Assembly: GCF_016599855.1 (NCBI RefSeq)
Contig: NZ_CP067041.1
Coordinates: 3,162,001 to 3,226,000, forward strand
Direction: 5' to 3'
Origin: Bradyrhizobium diazoefficiens
GTDB taxonomy: Bacteria > Pseudomonadota > Alphaproteobacteria > Rhizobiales > Xanthobacteraceae
DNA: 64,000 nucleotides
The position numbers and the translations under genes are program-made. Under the pieces are notes generated by a model. The model did no database searches, was not told where the DNA came from, and saw only the letters and a list, made by a program, of their open reading frames with translations. This document shows, in pieces, positions 9,301 to 19,300 of the stretch. Numbering within the stretch: the stretch's first letter is position 1; the number at the start of each line of letters is the position of its first letter.

Positions 9301-10750
9301 CGGTCGACGAACGACCGAAGCGGACTCCGCGCAATATTGGTCTTTCAAAGGCGCACTCCGGCAAATCGCCCTTGATCTGCATCTTATCACATCCCCTCCC
9401 GGCGAACTGATCCCGGCTGCTCAGTTCGCGGCGGCGAGGGATACTCGACACTGGCTGGACGAAGCATGGCTCAACGACAATTTGGAAAGTCGCTTCGTCT
9501 TGGTGGAAAGACCTGGTGCGCAAATTCTTTTGGATACCCTGCGTGAAAAGGAAAGCCGATCCGTAACGACCTTCAACGAGAGAGCGGAACGCTGGACGGA
9601 GCTCGCCCTGTTCGCGCTCCTATATGGGCTGCCCGATGCCACGGGGTGCGTGAAGCGCGCAGCGGATTGCCTAATCGGCTATGGATACCATAAGGACATT
9701 TACATTTATGACGTGCTTGGCTCGATCGAGCTGCTTCAAAAAGCAAAGTCGCCCAAAGCGCTCGGCTTGCTGAAGAAAGTTGCGCCTGTCGTCGATCAAA
9801 TAATGGATATGACAGATGGCGACGAGGTCCGGGGATCGCGCTCCGAGCTTATCGAACTAATTGCAGAGTTGTGTCCGGAGAAGCTCCCCGATTGCTACGC
9901 CCACCATATTCAAGCGGATCGGCTCTCTTTGGCTGAAGATGTACTCGAAGCCCACTGCAAGCGGCTAAGTTTCGACAACGATGTTGAGAAGGCGTTGGCG
10001 CGTACATTCCTGGAACGCCGAGATGTTCTAATTCTCTCCGACCTGAAGGCTGCTGGAGTTTCAGCAGCAGGCGTCGCCTTTGGCGAGCAGGAACGTTTTC
10101 TTGGTGGCATCGCTCCCAGTAGGGAATTCGATCGTAGTAGTTCGGACGATATCGGACGCAGAGGTAAGCCACCGGACGTTCGAAAGTTCAACCCCGCACA
10201 ATTTGCACAGCTTGTTGCTCGCGTTGGAAATGACAATCTCGGCTATGATCACCGCGACGAAGCACTCAGGCAATGGATCGCTTATTGGCATGAGAAGAAG
10301 AAAGGCCGGGAAGCTCTAAGATCTGTTGAAGCGTTCTTTCGGGATGAAGAACGGACCTATTCAACGGAGATAATTCTAGACAGCGCGTTTCTCGTGAGCT
10401 TGGCCGTCCAGGGAAAGAGAGATGCTTACAAATGGCTCGTTAAGGCGCACGCCGTACGGCGCGGTTGGCAGAGCTATTGGAGTTCGAGCGAGGAAGTCAT
10501 CAAGCGTCTAGAATGGGCTGCAAAATATTATAAGGACCGCTGGCAAGAATTCATTCGAGACAGCTCGAAACCCGAGGCATTGTGGGAAAAGCGCGACTAT
10601 GGGTTTAGCCTAGGGCTCAGATACCTTGTCCGCTTTCTAATCTTGGTCGGCCAGACCGAACTTGCGGAGCGCTACACGGCCACTCTCGTCGCGATCCTGA
10701 TCGAGGAGACGGCGGACCAACCTTTGCTGGAGATTCCATGGCTTCGGTAG
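6371..10750 (+). CDS. Avs-like antiviral STAND NTPase with N-terminal nuclease domain
   Basis: A large (about 1459 aa) signalling ATPase. Residues 10-75 resemble the DUF4297/Cap4 endonuclease fold: an FEYQDLIG helix, ELESED, LDDVVAL and a closing QVKF, the D...QxK core of PD-(D/E)XK enzymes. A P-loop GTPGRGKST sits at residues 274-282 and a Walker B VVVDGLDH at 368-375, with a STAND-type helical region after it (ISRGHPLHLIYSFE). The last 900 residues are helical repeats suited to ligand sensing. This order, effector-STAND-repeats, is that of Avs (antiviral ATPase) proteins, which bind phage terminase or portal proteins. TTG at 6371 has GAGG 6 nt upstream; an earlier TTG at 6350 has no such site. 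The end overlaps the next gene by 13 bp. Confidence 0.8.
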   Translation: MPKTPLKPAAITRAAFEYQDLIGIEVLIDFYRDPSHYQWVELESEDRSAGHLDDVVALRTDGKFEYTQVKFTVDPDRYPLTWDWLLERKEHGTSRLKKWAASLQKHGKSGIVGLAQLRTNRTPDAEFDQVLKGDFVQLRKLSPSRRAEIERELGGSAPTRALFKVFRFRHSESADVQGLEQRLKGSVVPTDTTTDGWLFLRQQVRRWATEKRQPEPDGKIRHDHLVQAISKKRPRPIPQNFLVPDVYAVPSLDFHDRFLKRVTSGRSALSVLWGTPGRGKSTYLSFLVNELSKKKLPCIRHHYFLSLDDTTTDRISFADIAASMMEQMAVRYPEAVKDRNLEEAPNTLRKWLEACGEYFAAQNKKFYVVVDGLDHVWRERMNIDQMDHLFSYLLPCPKNVVLIVGTQRVTDLQLPAKLLARASASAWIEIPPMDERAVDDWIRGQDKAKRLRLPDYARRREQRNETLDEISRAFFKISRGHPLHLIYSFETLVRRGTIVTSDEVKTLPRCPDGDIRTYYRSLWRRLSPQGKQVLHLVAGSEFRWPADGLRRCGGSLDQVDHLLEHRRTGVMPFHGSIVAYAREQSDHESTYQALLPKVIRWLERDAPPFWRWGWLWIAKARIGKDNDLLSKTTRKWVIDSLALGWPDSQMITILREAENAAFAKSDYCRCIEARSLKVRLQNGPQFQMHRYPELLEATLRASENRQQILNMADEIGSLPDAQIIALLRSLPDDLSDEIGAECEAELRRRVNLWLVLRNRRSDEFRALVRNAFEALTQMPDISVKKILTFIEGFSSNDSMFHALLDCLTRGLQLDALVDLVGLLKGEKYKAWRALAGDALLRACSIAGADLKTRIDLRPVSASPLVGCYLVLQGEPCPVLNFEFDPGFLELERYEYTPGPNPGLQRFFHGLFFSALATCRSAVGSFSFVFPGVDETGMGWMRAVVDVLRDLALSIGNGSAQASFSIVFERANNVAQVVGRRTTEADSAQYWSFKGALRQIALDLHLITSPPGELIPAAQFAAARDTRHWLDEAWLNDNLESRFVLVERPGAQILLDTLREKESRSVTTFNERAERWTELALFALLYGLPDATGCVKRAADCLIGYGYHKDIYIYDVLGSIELLQKAKSPKALGLLKKVAPVVDQIMDMTDGDEVRGSRSELIELIAELCPEKLPDCYAHHIQADRLSLAEDVLEAHCKRLSFDNDVEKALARTFLERRDVLILSDLKAAGVSAAGVAFGEQERFLGGIAPSREFDRSSSDDIGRRGKPPDVRKFNPAQFAQLVARVGNDNLGYDHRDEALRQWIAYWHEKKKGREALRSVEAFFRDEERTYSTEIILDSAFLVSLAVQGKRDAYKWLVKAHAVRRGWQSYWSSSEEVIKRLEWAAKYYKDRWQEFIRDSSKPEALWEKRDYGFSLGLRYLVRFLILVGQTELAERYTATLVAILIEETADQPLLEIPWLR

Positions 10751-12201
10751 CATCTTCCTTGGATTCCACACTTCAAATTCTGCTGGAGCGGCTCAATTGG
10801 CCTGTCCGGATGGTGCGGATGGTCACGGCGCGTGAGTATGCGAAGCTGCTTTCTTCCTCTGTGCATAGGAAGGCCGCCACTAAAGTGTTTCTGCACTGGC
10901 TCTCGATAAGAAGGTTTGAGAGCGAAATTGCAACAGGTCTTGCGGTACTCCTATGTACTCCCGACGAAGACTTGCCTCCATTCAAGGATGTTAGCGAGGC
11001 GATCCATCAGCCTTCGATTATCGTGGATATGCTGCTGCAACATATTTATGGGGCTGGGCATCGGCAGGACGAATGGCGTACCGCACATTCCGGCTTGGCC
11101 CCGGACGACTTTGTGCCGTCGAAATACTTCGAAGACCATAAGACCCAGAATGTTCCCTTTCTCTTCAGCAACCAGATTAGGCGACTTGAGGGCCGCTATT
11201 GGTTTCCGTTTTCGCGGCAATGGGCCTTTGAGTGGCAAAAATTAATGGATCGAGGCGGAATTCCCCATTCGGACTTTCCGCACCATTTCGTCGGAAACCT
11301 TGCGCGAAGTGGAATCGTCGGCCAGTTCGAGCTGGCTCAGAGCGACGTGATGCGGTCGGCCTATCTTCGGATGCTGGCCTGTGCGGTCGCCGAAGGAGCC
11401 ATGACGGCGCAGCAGACCGGTTTCTACGCCATGGATTGTCTGCCGATCAATCGCAGCTTGTTTCACATCATGCCGGTCGATCGCCCTGCTTGGTTGGCGG
11501 GCATCCCGGAAGAGTGTTGTGCCGAAGGAGCTTCACTCGAAGCAAGCGCGCGGAAGCTCATCGCGGCGAACGCCAATGGTTCAAAAATGCGGTTCGTGAG
11601 CTTGCTAACCCCGATCAAAGCGAGCCTATTTGAATTTGGCGACCTGACCGTCTCTGCGGTCCTCGCTGCTGATGACTTTGTGCCGCCTGATATGAAGGAA
11701 CCGTACTTTTCCCCCGGAGCGGGATGGCCTTTGCCGGATTCAATTACCGTCGAGGGAAAGTTAGACGAGGAGGATACTGAACGCTACGCCGTCGACGGGA
11801 AGTTGGGACGTTGCTTGCCTACTTGTCTAGATATGTTCCCTATGCCGTACGGCTACTGGTTATCTGACTATCTTGTCGCAGGGTACGCGCTGCCTGCTTC
11901 CTATCTCTTCCCTACGCCTCCTGACGTCGCTTGCGACGAAGCTGGAATTTCGGTGTACGCAGATGGTTCGATTGTGGCGAAGCTTTCCATTTGGCACGAC
12001 CAGTGGACCCCTCTCTACGCTCAAGACGGCGGCAACACACGCTGCGGAGTGCTGACAGAGATGGATAAATCCGCTTTGGAGCAAGCTTCTAAGCGTCATG
12101 GCTTGCGCCTTGGGTGGGTTGCTCAGTTACGTCTCTGGAGCCGCAAGACAGATTACGGTGAGTATGAACTATCGATGCGGCGAGAGTTCTTTTTTGATTA
12201 G
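10738..12201 (+). CDS. Unknown partner protein of the STAND NTPase operon (HEAT-like N-terminus)
   Basis: This 487-aa protein starts at ATG 10738, inside the end of the STAND gene, with GGAG 7 nt upstream, so translation is coupled. The first 80 residues read like an alpha-helical HEAT-type repeat (LLERLNWPVRMVRMVTAREYAKLL, then FLHWL...FESEIATGLAVLL). The same WP-x-R-x-VR pattern occurs in helical parts of large defence ATPases from memory. The middle and C-terminal parts have no recognised motif, no membrane helix and no signal peptide. It may be a sensor subunit split off from the ATPase or an adaptor to the nuclease downstream. The function is unknown. Confidence 0.75.
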   Translation: MASVASSLDSTLQILLERLNWPVRMVRMVTAREYAKLLSSSVHRKAATKVFLHWLSIRRFESEIATGLAVLLCTPDEDLPPFKDVSEAIHQPSIIVDMLLQHIYGAGHRQDEWRTAHSGLAPDDFVPSKYFEDHKTQNVPFLFSNQIRRLEGRYWFPFSRQWAFEWQKLMDRGGIPHSDFPHHFVGNLARSGIVGQFELAQSDVMRSAYLRMLACAVAEGAMTAQQTGFYAMDCLPINRSLFHIMPVDRPAWLAGIPEECCAEGASLEASARKLIAANANGSKMRFVSLLTPIKASLFEFGDLTVSAVLAADDFVPPDMKEPYFSPGAGWPLPDSITVEGKLDEEDTERYAVDGKLGRCLPTCLDMFPMPYGYWLSDYLVAGYALPASYLFPTPPDVACDEAGISVYADGSIVAKLSIWHDQWTPLYAQDGGNTRCGVLTEMDKSALEQASKRHGLRLGWVAQLRLWSRKTDYGEYELSMRREFFFD

Positions 12202-12210
12202 CTATCAAAG

Positions 12211-15200
12211 GTGTCGCATTTGAACGATGACGGGCCAGACCTGGAAGAGCTAATGCGCGCCATTGCGGCGAGCGTCGGTGTTGTGCCCGTTGCGACGGTC
12301 ATTGAAGAGCATTGTGAGGCTCTTGCTGGTATGGCTGATTTTGATCCCCTTCGGCTTGCTGCGACCTTCGCCGGGCTTCTAACAGTCCCAGAACTTCAAT
12401 CGAACTGCATTCGTCTAGAAGCCCTGGTGCATATTTCGCTGGCCGTTGGACAGGGTCGCCGCAAGCCGGTCGATAAAGTCGTCGCGCGATTGTTCCATGA
12501 ATTCGGAACAGGAAGGTTGGGCCGCCAGGAAGATCCTGCAGAAGATGTATTCGTTTCCCTGATACGCTCGCCGCGTGGGAATTTCCGCATCTTAGAAGGC
12601 ACGTGGGAGTCGGCAGGATTTGACCTCCAACGTGTGCTTAATGCGCTTGAGCGAACACCCGCGCGACCACAGTTCAACCATTTGCGCGACACTGTCTACG
12701 CCTTGTTGCAGCTTTCCGAAGCCGTCTGTGCCCGCGCTAAGCTAGAGCGCTATCAACTAGGAAATGAGATTCCGCAGGAGTCGCTTTCAAGCAAGATCAT
12801 CGGTTCGCTGAGTAGCCTGCGGCGGATTGTGCGGTTTAGCGATAATGACCTCGCCGCTCTCGGCATTTCGATGGAGACTCTTGCCGAATTCGGATTTGAC
12901 CCAAACAGGCGCGCAGAGCTTGCCAACGAGCGTGTCGGAAACTCGTTCCTGGAGAGGTTCCCCGTTACGTACAGAAACGGAGAGTGCGTTCTTCTGCTGC
13001 CTACGGCGGTAAGTGTCGCTATACGCCGTTTTCTAGTGGAAGAAATGAGGCGCAAGGGCCTCACGTCCGTGTTCGCTGCAACGTTGGCATATGAGCACGC
13101 GCAACTGTTTGCCGAGACGCCCTTATTGGGAATGGCATCAGGTGCTCCCATCGAGTTTAGGCAGACGGATGATGGTCTGCTAGCCGGTGCCATGACGACC
13201 GCTGATCGGGGGCTCTACACTAGTTTTGTGTTCTTCGCTGACACATTGGAAGATTTTGAGCGCGAGGGAATGATGGGCGTTTATCCGCCCGGCGATGCTT
13301 CGAAGCTCGATCAACTCATAGAACGTTGGATTGATGAGGCCTACAACGCGGCGGCCAAGGAGCCCGATTTTCGCGAGTGCATAACTATCTTGGTCGGCTG
13401 CGGCATAGGCCGCGCAATCTCGGTCTACAAGCCGCAAAAACGCCGTGAGAATTGGCGACTGGAGTTCATCGGCGCGCATGACCTCGTGACGTTGAGTTGG
13501 CTGGAAGATTTTAAGGCCCTTTCACTGTGGCGTCTTATGGACTCCCGCGAACGGCTGTCCCAACTCGGCGTGATGCTGCAAAATATCAACGGTCTTTTGA
13601 ACATCGTCGGCTGGGCGCGTTCTCTGGGCGGTCATCTTATTCCTCACGGCGACATGCCAGATGATTTTGGCATGAGCGGAGTTCCAGCGTTTGTCATGGT
13701 GCAGCAAGACGCCATCAAGGACGTTCGCCATGAAGTCGTTGCTCACTGGAACCCGCATGCTGCGCAGGGCGTAGATGGGAGATGGATCAACGTACGGCGG
13801 GACGGCCGCGCGCTATTTGCTGAAGATAACGATACGCCATTTTATGTGACAGAGGAGAAATTGGCTGGCGAACGCTGGCCTCGCGGTGTCTATGAAACCG
13901 ACACAAGATCGTGGTGGATGCAGCTCGTGACCACCAGCGACACAAGCGGCGATTGGGCTTACCAGCGCTCCTTAATGCTGAAGACGTGGATTTGCCGCAT
14001 GGCGCCCGTTTTGGAGAGCATCCTTCCAGTGTTGCCCCGCGGGGCTCTCCTATGGCGTGTGGAGTTTTCAGGAAGAATTGGAGATCTCGAAGGGGCAGGC
14101 AAACGGGAGTTCTTAACGTTCGATGCGGCACAGGACGCGATCTCGATTTCCCTTCCGGGCGATGGTCGGACCGTCGTGCTGGCTGCCGGACCGGATTTTG
14201 AGAAAGCGATTTACCACGCTGAGAATATAGCGGAACGCGCGCTCGTTACTCGATCAGTTGAAGCGTTCGCCCGGCTGGGCGGCACTCCCTTTACTGAGGA
14301 ACAGGTTCGCGCGGCAGTTCAACAGATCGTGCAAGACGCAAGTGCACGTCAATCGCACGGATTTATGGCTCGGCGTTTTCGAGACTATGTGCGTGAGTCC
14401 GTTTGGGAAAAGCCAATCAAGGTAGACGAGGATGATTCTGCCTGGCTAAAGCTCGGCCTCGGGTGGCGAAAACGCTCAAGAGAAGAAGGGGGAGATATTC
14501 AAGGCAAGGAGAATTGTACGACTTACTTGAATGCGGTTGTAAGAGAACTTGAGGACGAGATATGCGCCGATCTTCGGGCCTTAGATCGTCGTTCCGTTAT
14601 CATGTTTGCCTTGAACAATCACGAGGCCGCGATTAACGATCGTGATAACTGGCGTCGCACGTCCTCGGCGGTGCTTGCCCTTCATTCCGACAAGGAGGCC
14701 ACACTACGAACGATCGCCGAGCACGACTTTGAGCTCAACGCGATTTTTCTCGGCTCGCGCCTGATTGTGGAGTTTGCGATTTGCGAATGTCCACTTAGCG
14801 GAGGTCGCAAGCCAGGCCGTTTGGACATGTCACGGCTGATGGCCAAGATGCTGACTCTATCGAACCTGGGCGGCTGGTCCTCCGCTATCCACTGGGACGC
14901 CATGGAGCCGCGCGTGCGCATCACGCCACTTGGCGACATTCACGCGAATGTCAGTTTTCAGGACGAGGTTCTCGCGCCCTATGCTCGTGCGGGCAGTGAT
15001 TTGACCGTTGGAGAGGCCGTAAAAAATTATGCGAAAAACCTTGAGCAGCCCGTTCCGAAGCCGACAGATGAGAGTGCATTTCCGAAGGAGTTCTGGCACG
15101 CTCTCGAAGAGGAATGTGGCGCATCATTTGATGCCTCGCGCAAATTTATCGATCTGGTCGAGGATCTGGGTATTAAGAGCGGCAAGGCAATCTTCACTAT

Positions 15201-16011
15201 CAAAAAGAGTGAGCTAATTGACCTTGCAAAGACGCAGGATGGGATAGTGTCCGAGGAGGCGTCGCGACTAGTTGAGTTTCTGACTTTCGAGAGCCGACCT
15301 AGCTGGCGAGATGTGCCAAGTGGCTATGATGAGCGCGACCGTTTCCCATGGCGATTTCGTCGGCGGCTGACAATCCTGCGCAAGCCGTTCGTACAATTGG
15401 GGGACGGCGGCGATGATCCGGACCTCATTGTATCTCCGGGGATCGCGCGAGACGCCTACGTATATATGGTGCGGAACTACCATCGGGGTGATTTTCCGTT
15501 GTGGCAGTTGAAGCCCAAGATGCGCGTGTGGTCTGGTCGTTCTCGTGATCGGATCGGTCATGAGTTTTGCCAAGAGGTCGCCGCGCGCATGCGAGAACTC
15601 GGCTGGAGCGTCGAGACGGAAGTGCCCGTAACAAAGCTTCTTAGAAAGGGCTTTGATCAAAATTACGGGGATGTCGATGTCTTGGCATGGAATAAGGTCA
15701 GCGGTCGAGTTCTGCTAATGGAGTGCAAAGACGTTCAACATCGGAAAATTGAAGGCGAAATAGCCGAGCAACTTGCAGATTTCAGAGGTGAGTTGAAGTC
15801 GGACGGAAAGCCGGATCACCTCCTTCGGCATCTAAGACGGATCGAGATCATAACAGCGCATCCGAATGAGGTTGCCCGGTACGTCTCTATCGATGCTCCA
15901 AAGGTCGAAGGCCATCTCGTATTCAGGCATCCCGTGCCCATGAAGTTTGCTTGGCAACGGATGGAGTCACGAATAGCGCTCAATCTCTTGAATGATTTGG
16001 AGGGCGTCTGA
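12211..16011 (+). CDS. Large protein with C-terminal PD-(D/E)XK nuclease domain, third gene of STAND operon
   Basis: A 1266-aa soluble protein. Its last 110 residues form a restriction-endonuclease-like fold: a GHEFCQEVAARMRELGW helix, then GDVDVLAW (catalytic Asp) and LLMECKD (catalytic E-x-K), near residues 1130-1180. The long N-terminal 1100 residues are unrecognised; a paired Cys motif (FAICECPL) occurs once. The gene starts 9 bp after the previous stop, at GTG 12211 or, with better AAAGGT spacing, TTG 12220. It very likely acts with the STAND NTPase: either as a second effector nuclease or as a DNA-targeting subunit. A gap of 337 bp with a convergent gene follows. Confidence 0.75.
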   Translation: MSHLNDDGPDLEELMRAIAASVGVVPVATVIEEHCEALAGMADFDPLRLAATFAGLLTVPELQSNCIRLEALVHISLAVGQGRRKPVDKVVARLFHEFGTGRLGRQEDPAEDVFVSLIRSPRGNFRILEGTWESAGFDLQRVLNALERTPARPQFNHLRDTVYALLQLSEAVCARAKLERYQLGNEIPQESLSSKIIGSLSSLRRIVRFSDNDLAALGISMETLAEFGFDPNRRAELANERVGNSFLERFPVTYRNGECVLLLPTAVSVAIRRFLVEEMRRKGLTSVFAATLAYEHAQLFAETPLLGMASGAPIEFRQTDDGLLAGAMTTADRGLYTSFVFFADTLEDFEREGMMGVYPPGDASKLDQLIERWIDEAYNAAAKEPDFRECITILVGCGIGRAISVYKPQKRRENWRLEFIGAHDLVTLSWLEDFKALSLWRLMDSRERLSQLGVMLQNINGLLNIVGWARSLGGHLIPHGDMPDDFGMSGVPAFVMVQQDAIKDVRHEVVAHWNPHAAQGVDGRWINVRRDGRALFAEDNDTPFYVTEEKLAGERWPRGVYETDTRSWWMQLVTTSDTSGDWAYQRSLMLKTWICRMAPVLESILPVLPRGALLWRVEFSGRIGDLEGAGKREFLTFDAAQDAISISLPGDGRTVVLAAGPDFEKAIYHAENIAERALVTRSVEAFARLGGTPFTEEQVRAAVQQIVQDASARQSHGFMARRFRDYVRESVWEKPIKVDEDDSAWLKLGLGWRKRSREEGGDIQGKENCTTYLNAVVRELEDEICADLRALDRRSVIMFALNNHEAAINDRDNWRRTSSAVLALHSDKEATLRTIAEHDFELNAIFLGSRLIVEFAICECPLSGGRKPGRLDMSRLMAKMLTLSNLGGWSSAIHWDAMEPRVRITPLGDIHANVSFQDEVLAPYARAGSDLTVGEAVKNYAKNLEQPVPKPTDESAFPKEFWHALEEECGASFDASRKFIDLVEDLGIKSGKAIFTIKKSELIDLAKTQDGIVSEEASRLVEFLTFESRPSWRDVPSGYDERDRFPWRFRRRLTILRKPFVQLGDGGDDPDLIVSPGIARDAYVYMVRNYHRGDFPLWQLKPKMRVWSGRSRDRIGHEFCQEVAARMRELGWSVETEVPVTKLLRKGFDQNYGDVDVLAWNKVSGRVLLMECKDVQHRKIEGEIAEQLADFRGELKSDGKPDHLLRHLRRIEIITAHPNEVARYVSIDAPKVEGHLVFRHPVPMKFAWQRMESRIALNLLNDLEGV

Positions 16012-16348
16012 GCACTCTCGTGAGATGGAGACTCAGCGAGCGAGAACGCTGTAAATTATCAGAATGGCTTCTAATCTTGCAAAGGACATTCGCAACTTCC
16101 AAGCTCGACTTGGAGGCCGCTGCCGAAGCCAATTTCCAGGCATATTGGGCCGGGATTGGAAAATCGTTCCGCGTCCAACGCTGCTGGCTTATCGGAATGT
16201 TCTCTATTCGATGACGAAAGACATTGACGCGATCCGCTGCCTGTTCGGCGCACTCAACACCGAAGGAGGCAGTCTACCGACCCCACGCCCGTCGGTCCCA
16301 CTGCACACGACGGTGCGAGGTAGTCCGGAAAATGTCTGACATCGACGG
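16012..16348. other. Intergenic gap between convergent operons, no gene supported
   Basis: This stretch separates the STAND operon from the convergent CHAT gene. It contains a 91-codon open frame from ATG 16064, but without a ribosome binding site or recognisable motif. I found no strong terminator hairpin by eye. Confidence 0.5.
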
Positions 16349-19300
16349 CTATGAGTTGGAACGTCGGAGAGTTGCGTTCCCGAAGACCGTCATCGCCAGC
16401 CCCCTAGCCGGATCTTGAGCAAAGTTTCGGTCGACGACCCTGTTTGCCTCAAAGTTGGCTTCAACGAGGGAACGGCCGTTCTGCCACTGCTCAAGAAACG
16501 CCGGCAACCAATGCGAGGGCACCCGGGCATCAAGCGGCCAAGGCGAGGCGATGACTGCTTGGCAGCCCCGATCCAAGATTTGCTTGGCAAGGCCAATCGT
16601 AGTGTTTGCGGCGGGGTGCTTGTCGGTCCGTCCGCCGCTGCAGACAAACAAGACGACCACGTCGACATTCCTGAGCGCGCCGGCCAGATCCGCCGCCGAC
16701 ACCTTCAACACTCCTTCGTCGGAGACGAGCTGGAAGTAGCGTCCCTCCGGGTGAATGCTACCGTGCGCAGCGATCACCGCGACTGATGCCCCTGCAAACG
16801 TCGCCGGAAGCTGGGGTCCGTTGTCGACAACGAAGCCGTGAGAGTCGAAGCTCGGCCCCAAGCGTTGCGCAATCATGGACAGCGTCTGGCTTTCGGCTTG
16901 GCTCGCGGCCGTCGAGATCCATGCGCAGAGCCGGCCATCACCGATGGGTCCCGTTGAGCGGGCGGCGCGCAACCAGCCGAGCGAAGGCGCAGCCGCAATC
17001 GGGTGGGTCCTGCCTGCGAACTCGTCCTCGACGTAGAGGATATTCGGAGGAAAGGGTTGCAGGCTTGCGTCTGCCACAACGATGACTGGTCCTTGCGGCA
17101 AGTCCGATAACCTCAGGTCGGCCGTCGTGGTGTAGAACAGGTTCGCCGTGTTCTCATCGATGCCGTAAGCGTATGGATAGTCCGATGCCCAGCGGCCGAA
17201 GCGTTCGCGATTGAAAACAGTCTCAGCTTCTCGCACGGGCGGTTGGAGCTCGGCGTTAACCGTAGCCATGCGTACGAGCCGTCCGCGCGCATCAAGTCCG
17301 AGTTGGACGACGCTCAATCCATCGCGTGAGATTGCGCGTGCGATCTCAGCGGGCTCTTCGATCTGGCCGGGAAGGGGAGGCGGCGCGGCCGCCTCGTCCC
17401 AACCGGGTACGGCGACCCCGCGATCAGCCAAAAGCTCCAGCGCAAACGAGGTTTCAATCGCATTCTTGATAAATTCGTCTCCGTCGAGCGCCTGTCCCGC
17501 CACCGTCGCGACATGATGCAGGTCGTACCCGATGTCCTCGGAATAGCGCGGCTGATCCCGCATTTTCAAGACTTCAAGCAGGTCCTTTGCAGAGACGGTG
17601 TCTGCCGATACCGTCCTCACGAGGACGCCGGTGTTTCCGGTCATCCGATCGCATAATTTGGCAAAGATCGCCTCAGCCTCCGGCGGAATGGCCATTTCTT
17701 GTGTTCGCGCGATGCGCAGTAGCTGCCCGAGCATCACGGCAACCGGCTCTGCCAGCTCACCAACCTTGAGTACCTCTTGCCCATTGCGTACGACTTCGGT
17801 CAGCAAGTGCTCAACGTCGGCGCGCCCCGAGCCCTTTACCGATAGCTCTTTCATACGGGTCTGGAGTTCGAGCGTATCCAGCCGATTGCGATGGCGCTCC
17901 GACAGGCCTAACGGCCCGATCATCTCGCGGGCGTGTTCAATGGCGATCTTCGCCTTGCTGAACAATCCGCAATCCCGCAAGAGGCGTCCAAGCGCCACCA
18001 TCTCCTGCCAAATCTGCTCGCTGTCGCCTTTGCTGTCTGCAGCGAACGTGCAGGCCAGAGCGACCAAAGCTTCGAGATGGTTATGCCCACGATGGTAAAC
18101 CTCGGCCATCGCGAACCAGCCGAGCCGCCGGCGGCGCGGCGTAGCCGTGGCGTGCAAGACAGCCTGTTCGGCCAGATCGCGCGCCAACTGGCTGTAGCCA
18201 GCGCCCACCAGCCGCTCCGACACAAGTCGGATCAGGCGTAGGTCGAAATCCGGGTCCGACGAGTGCGGCGCCACCGCAGCCGCAAACATGAGCCAGAACT
18301 GCAGGTCCGATGCGTCGCCGCGAGAGCTGAGCGATGCATGGGACAAAAGCTCTGTGATGGCGGAAAGAACCTCGTCGGCGGGCTCAGTAACCAGCTCTTT
18401 CGGCAGCACCGTCCGACCGATAACGATAGGTTCTTCGCCCTTAAGCCAAGCGAGAGCGGCTCGCAAGAATGGCTCGTGCTCTGAAAGCCAATCTGCGCCA
18501 GCGGTCCCGGGCGTGATGGTCGGCTCGGCCAGAACGGAGCGCGACGCCAACTTCATCGCAACTGCTGACATCAGTGCGAGCCCTGTCATGCCCGCGATCG
18601 ATGGCCCCAGGAGCTTGGCCAGACGCACCCTCAAGCTCTGATTTGACGGGTCGGCACCAAGGCTGTCGATCAGCGCAGTTAGTGCGACCAAGATGCGCTC
18701 GAACGGCAAGACAAGCGATCCACTAGGGCCTGAGAGCAGAAACAACCGCTCCAGGGCCTCCAACAGCAGGTCCTGCCACTCTGTCAACAAGGACGCGGTC
18801 TTCGGTGCCGGCAGTGCCAATTCGAACGCATGAAATATAAGCTGACGCCGAAGCGAATCGCGAACGCCCGCAAGGCGCAGCGTTTCGGCCAATTGGAGTT
18901 CACCTTTAGCTGAGGCGATCATTCCATGATAGTCGGGGACGCCGGCCACGGGTAGGTACTTGGCCAGCCGCTCGTAATATTCCGCTCTCGCCTCGGCTCC
19001 TCTTTCCTTTGCAAGCGATTTGGCCACGCCGGCGTAATCACCGGCCGCGAGCAGGACTCGTCGGTGGCGTATCCGCAGGCCCGGACTATCCACAAACAGG
19101 GCCGTCATCCGGTCCGCGACGCGGTCCTCAAGCTCGCTCGAACCGATGTCATGCGCGATCATGAGCGCGCTCTCGAACTCCTCGAGCCGATCAAGCTCCG
19201 CGATCGCAGGGGCAAGCACTTCCGCCGCGAGAAGCGATGCATTCGCGTCCTGTGCGAAACGCGCGAGCTTCACGCGAATGGTTGCGTCGAGCTTGCGACC

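Noticed and set aside
16064..16339. 91-codon gene between the STAND and CHAT operons
   Set aside because: No ribosome binding site and no coherent domain. It is shorter than chance open frames nearby.
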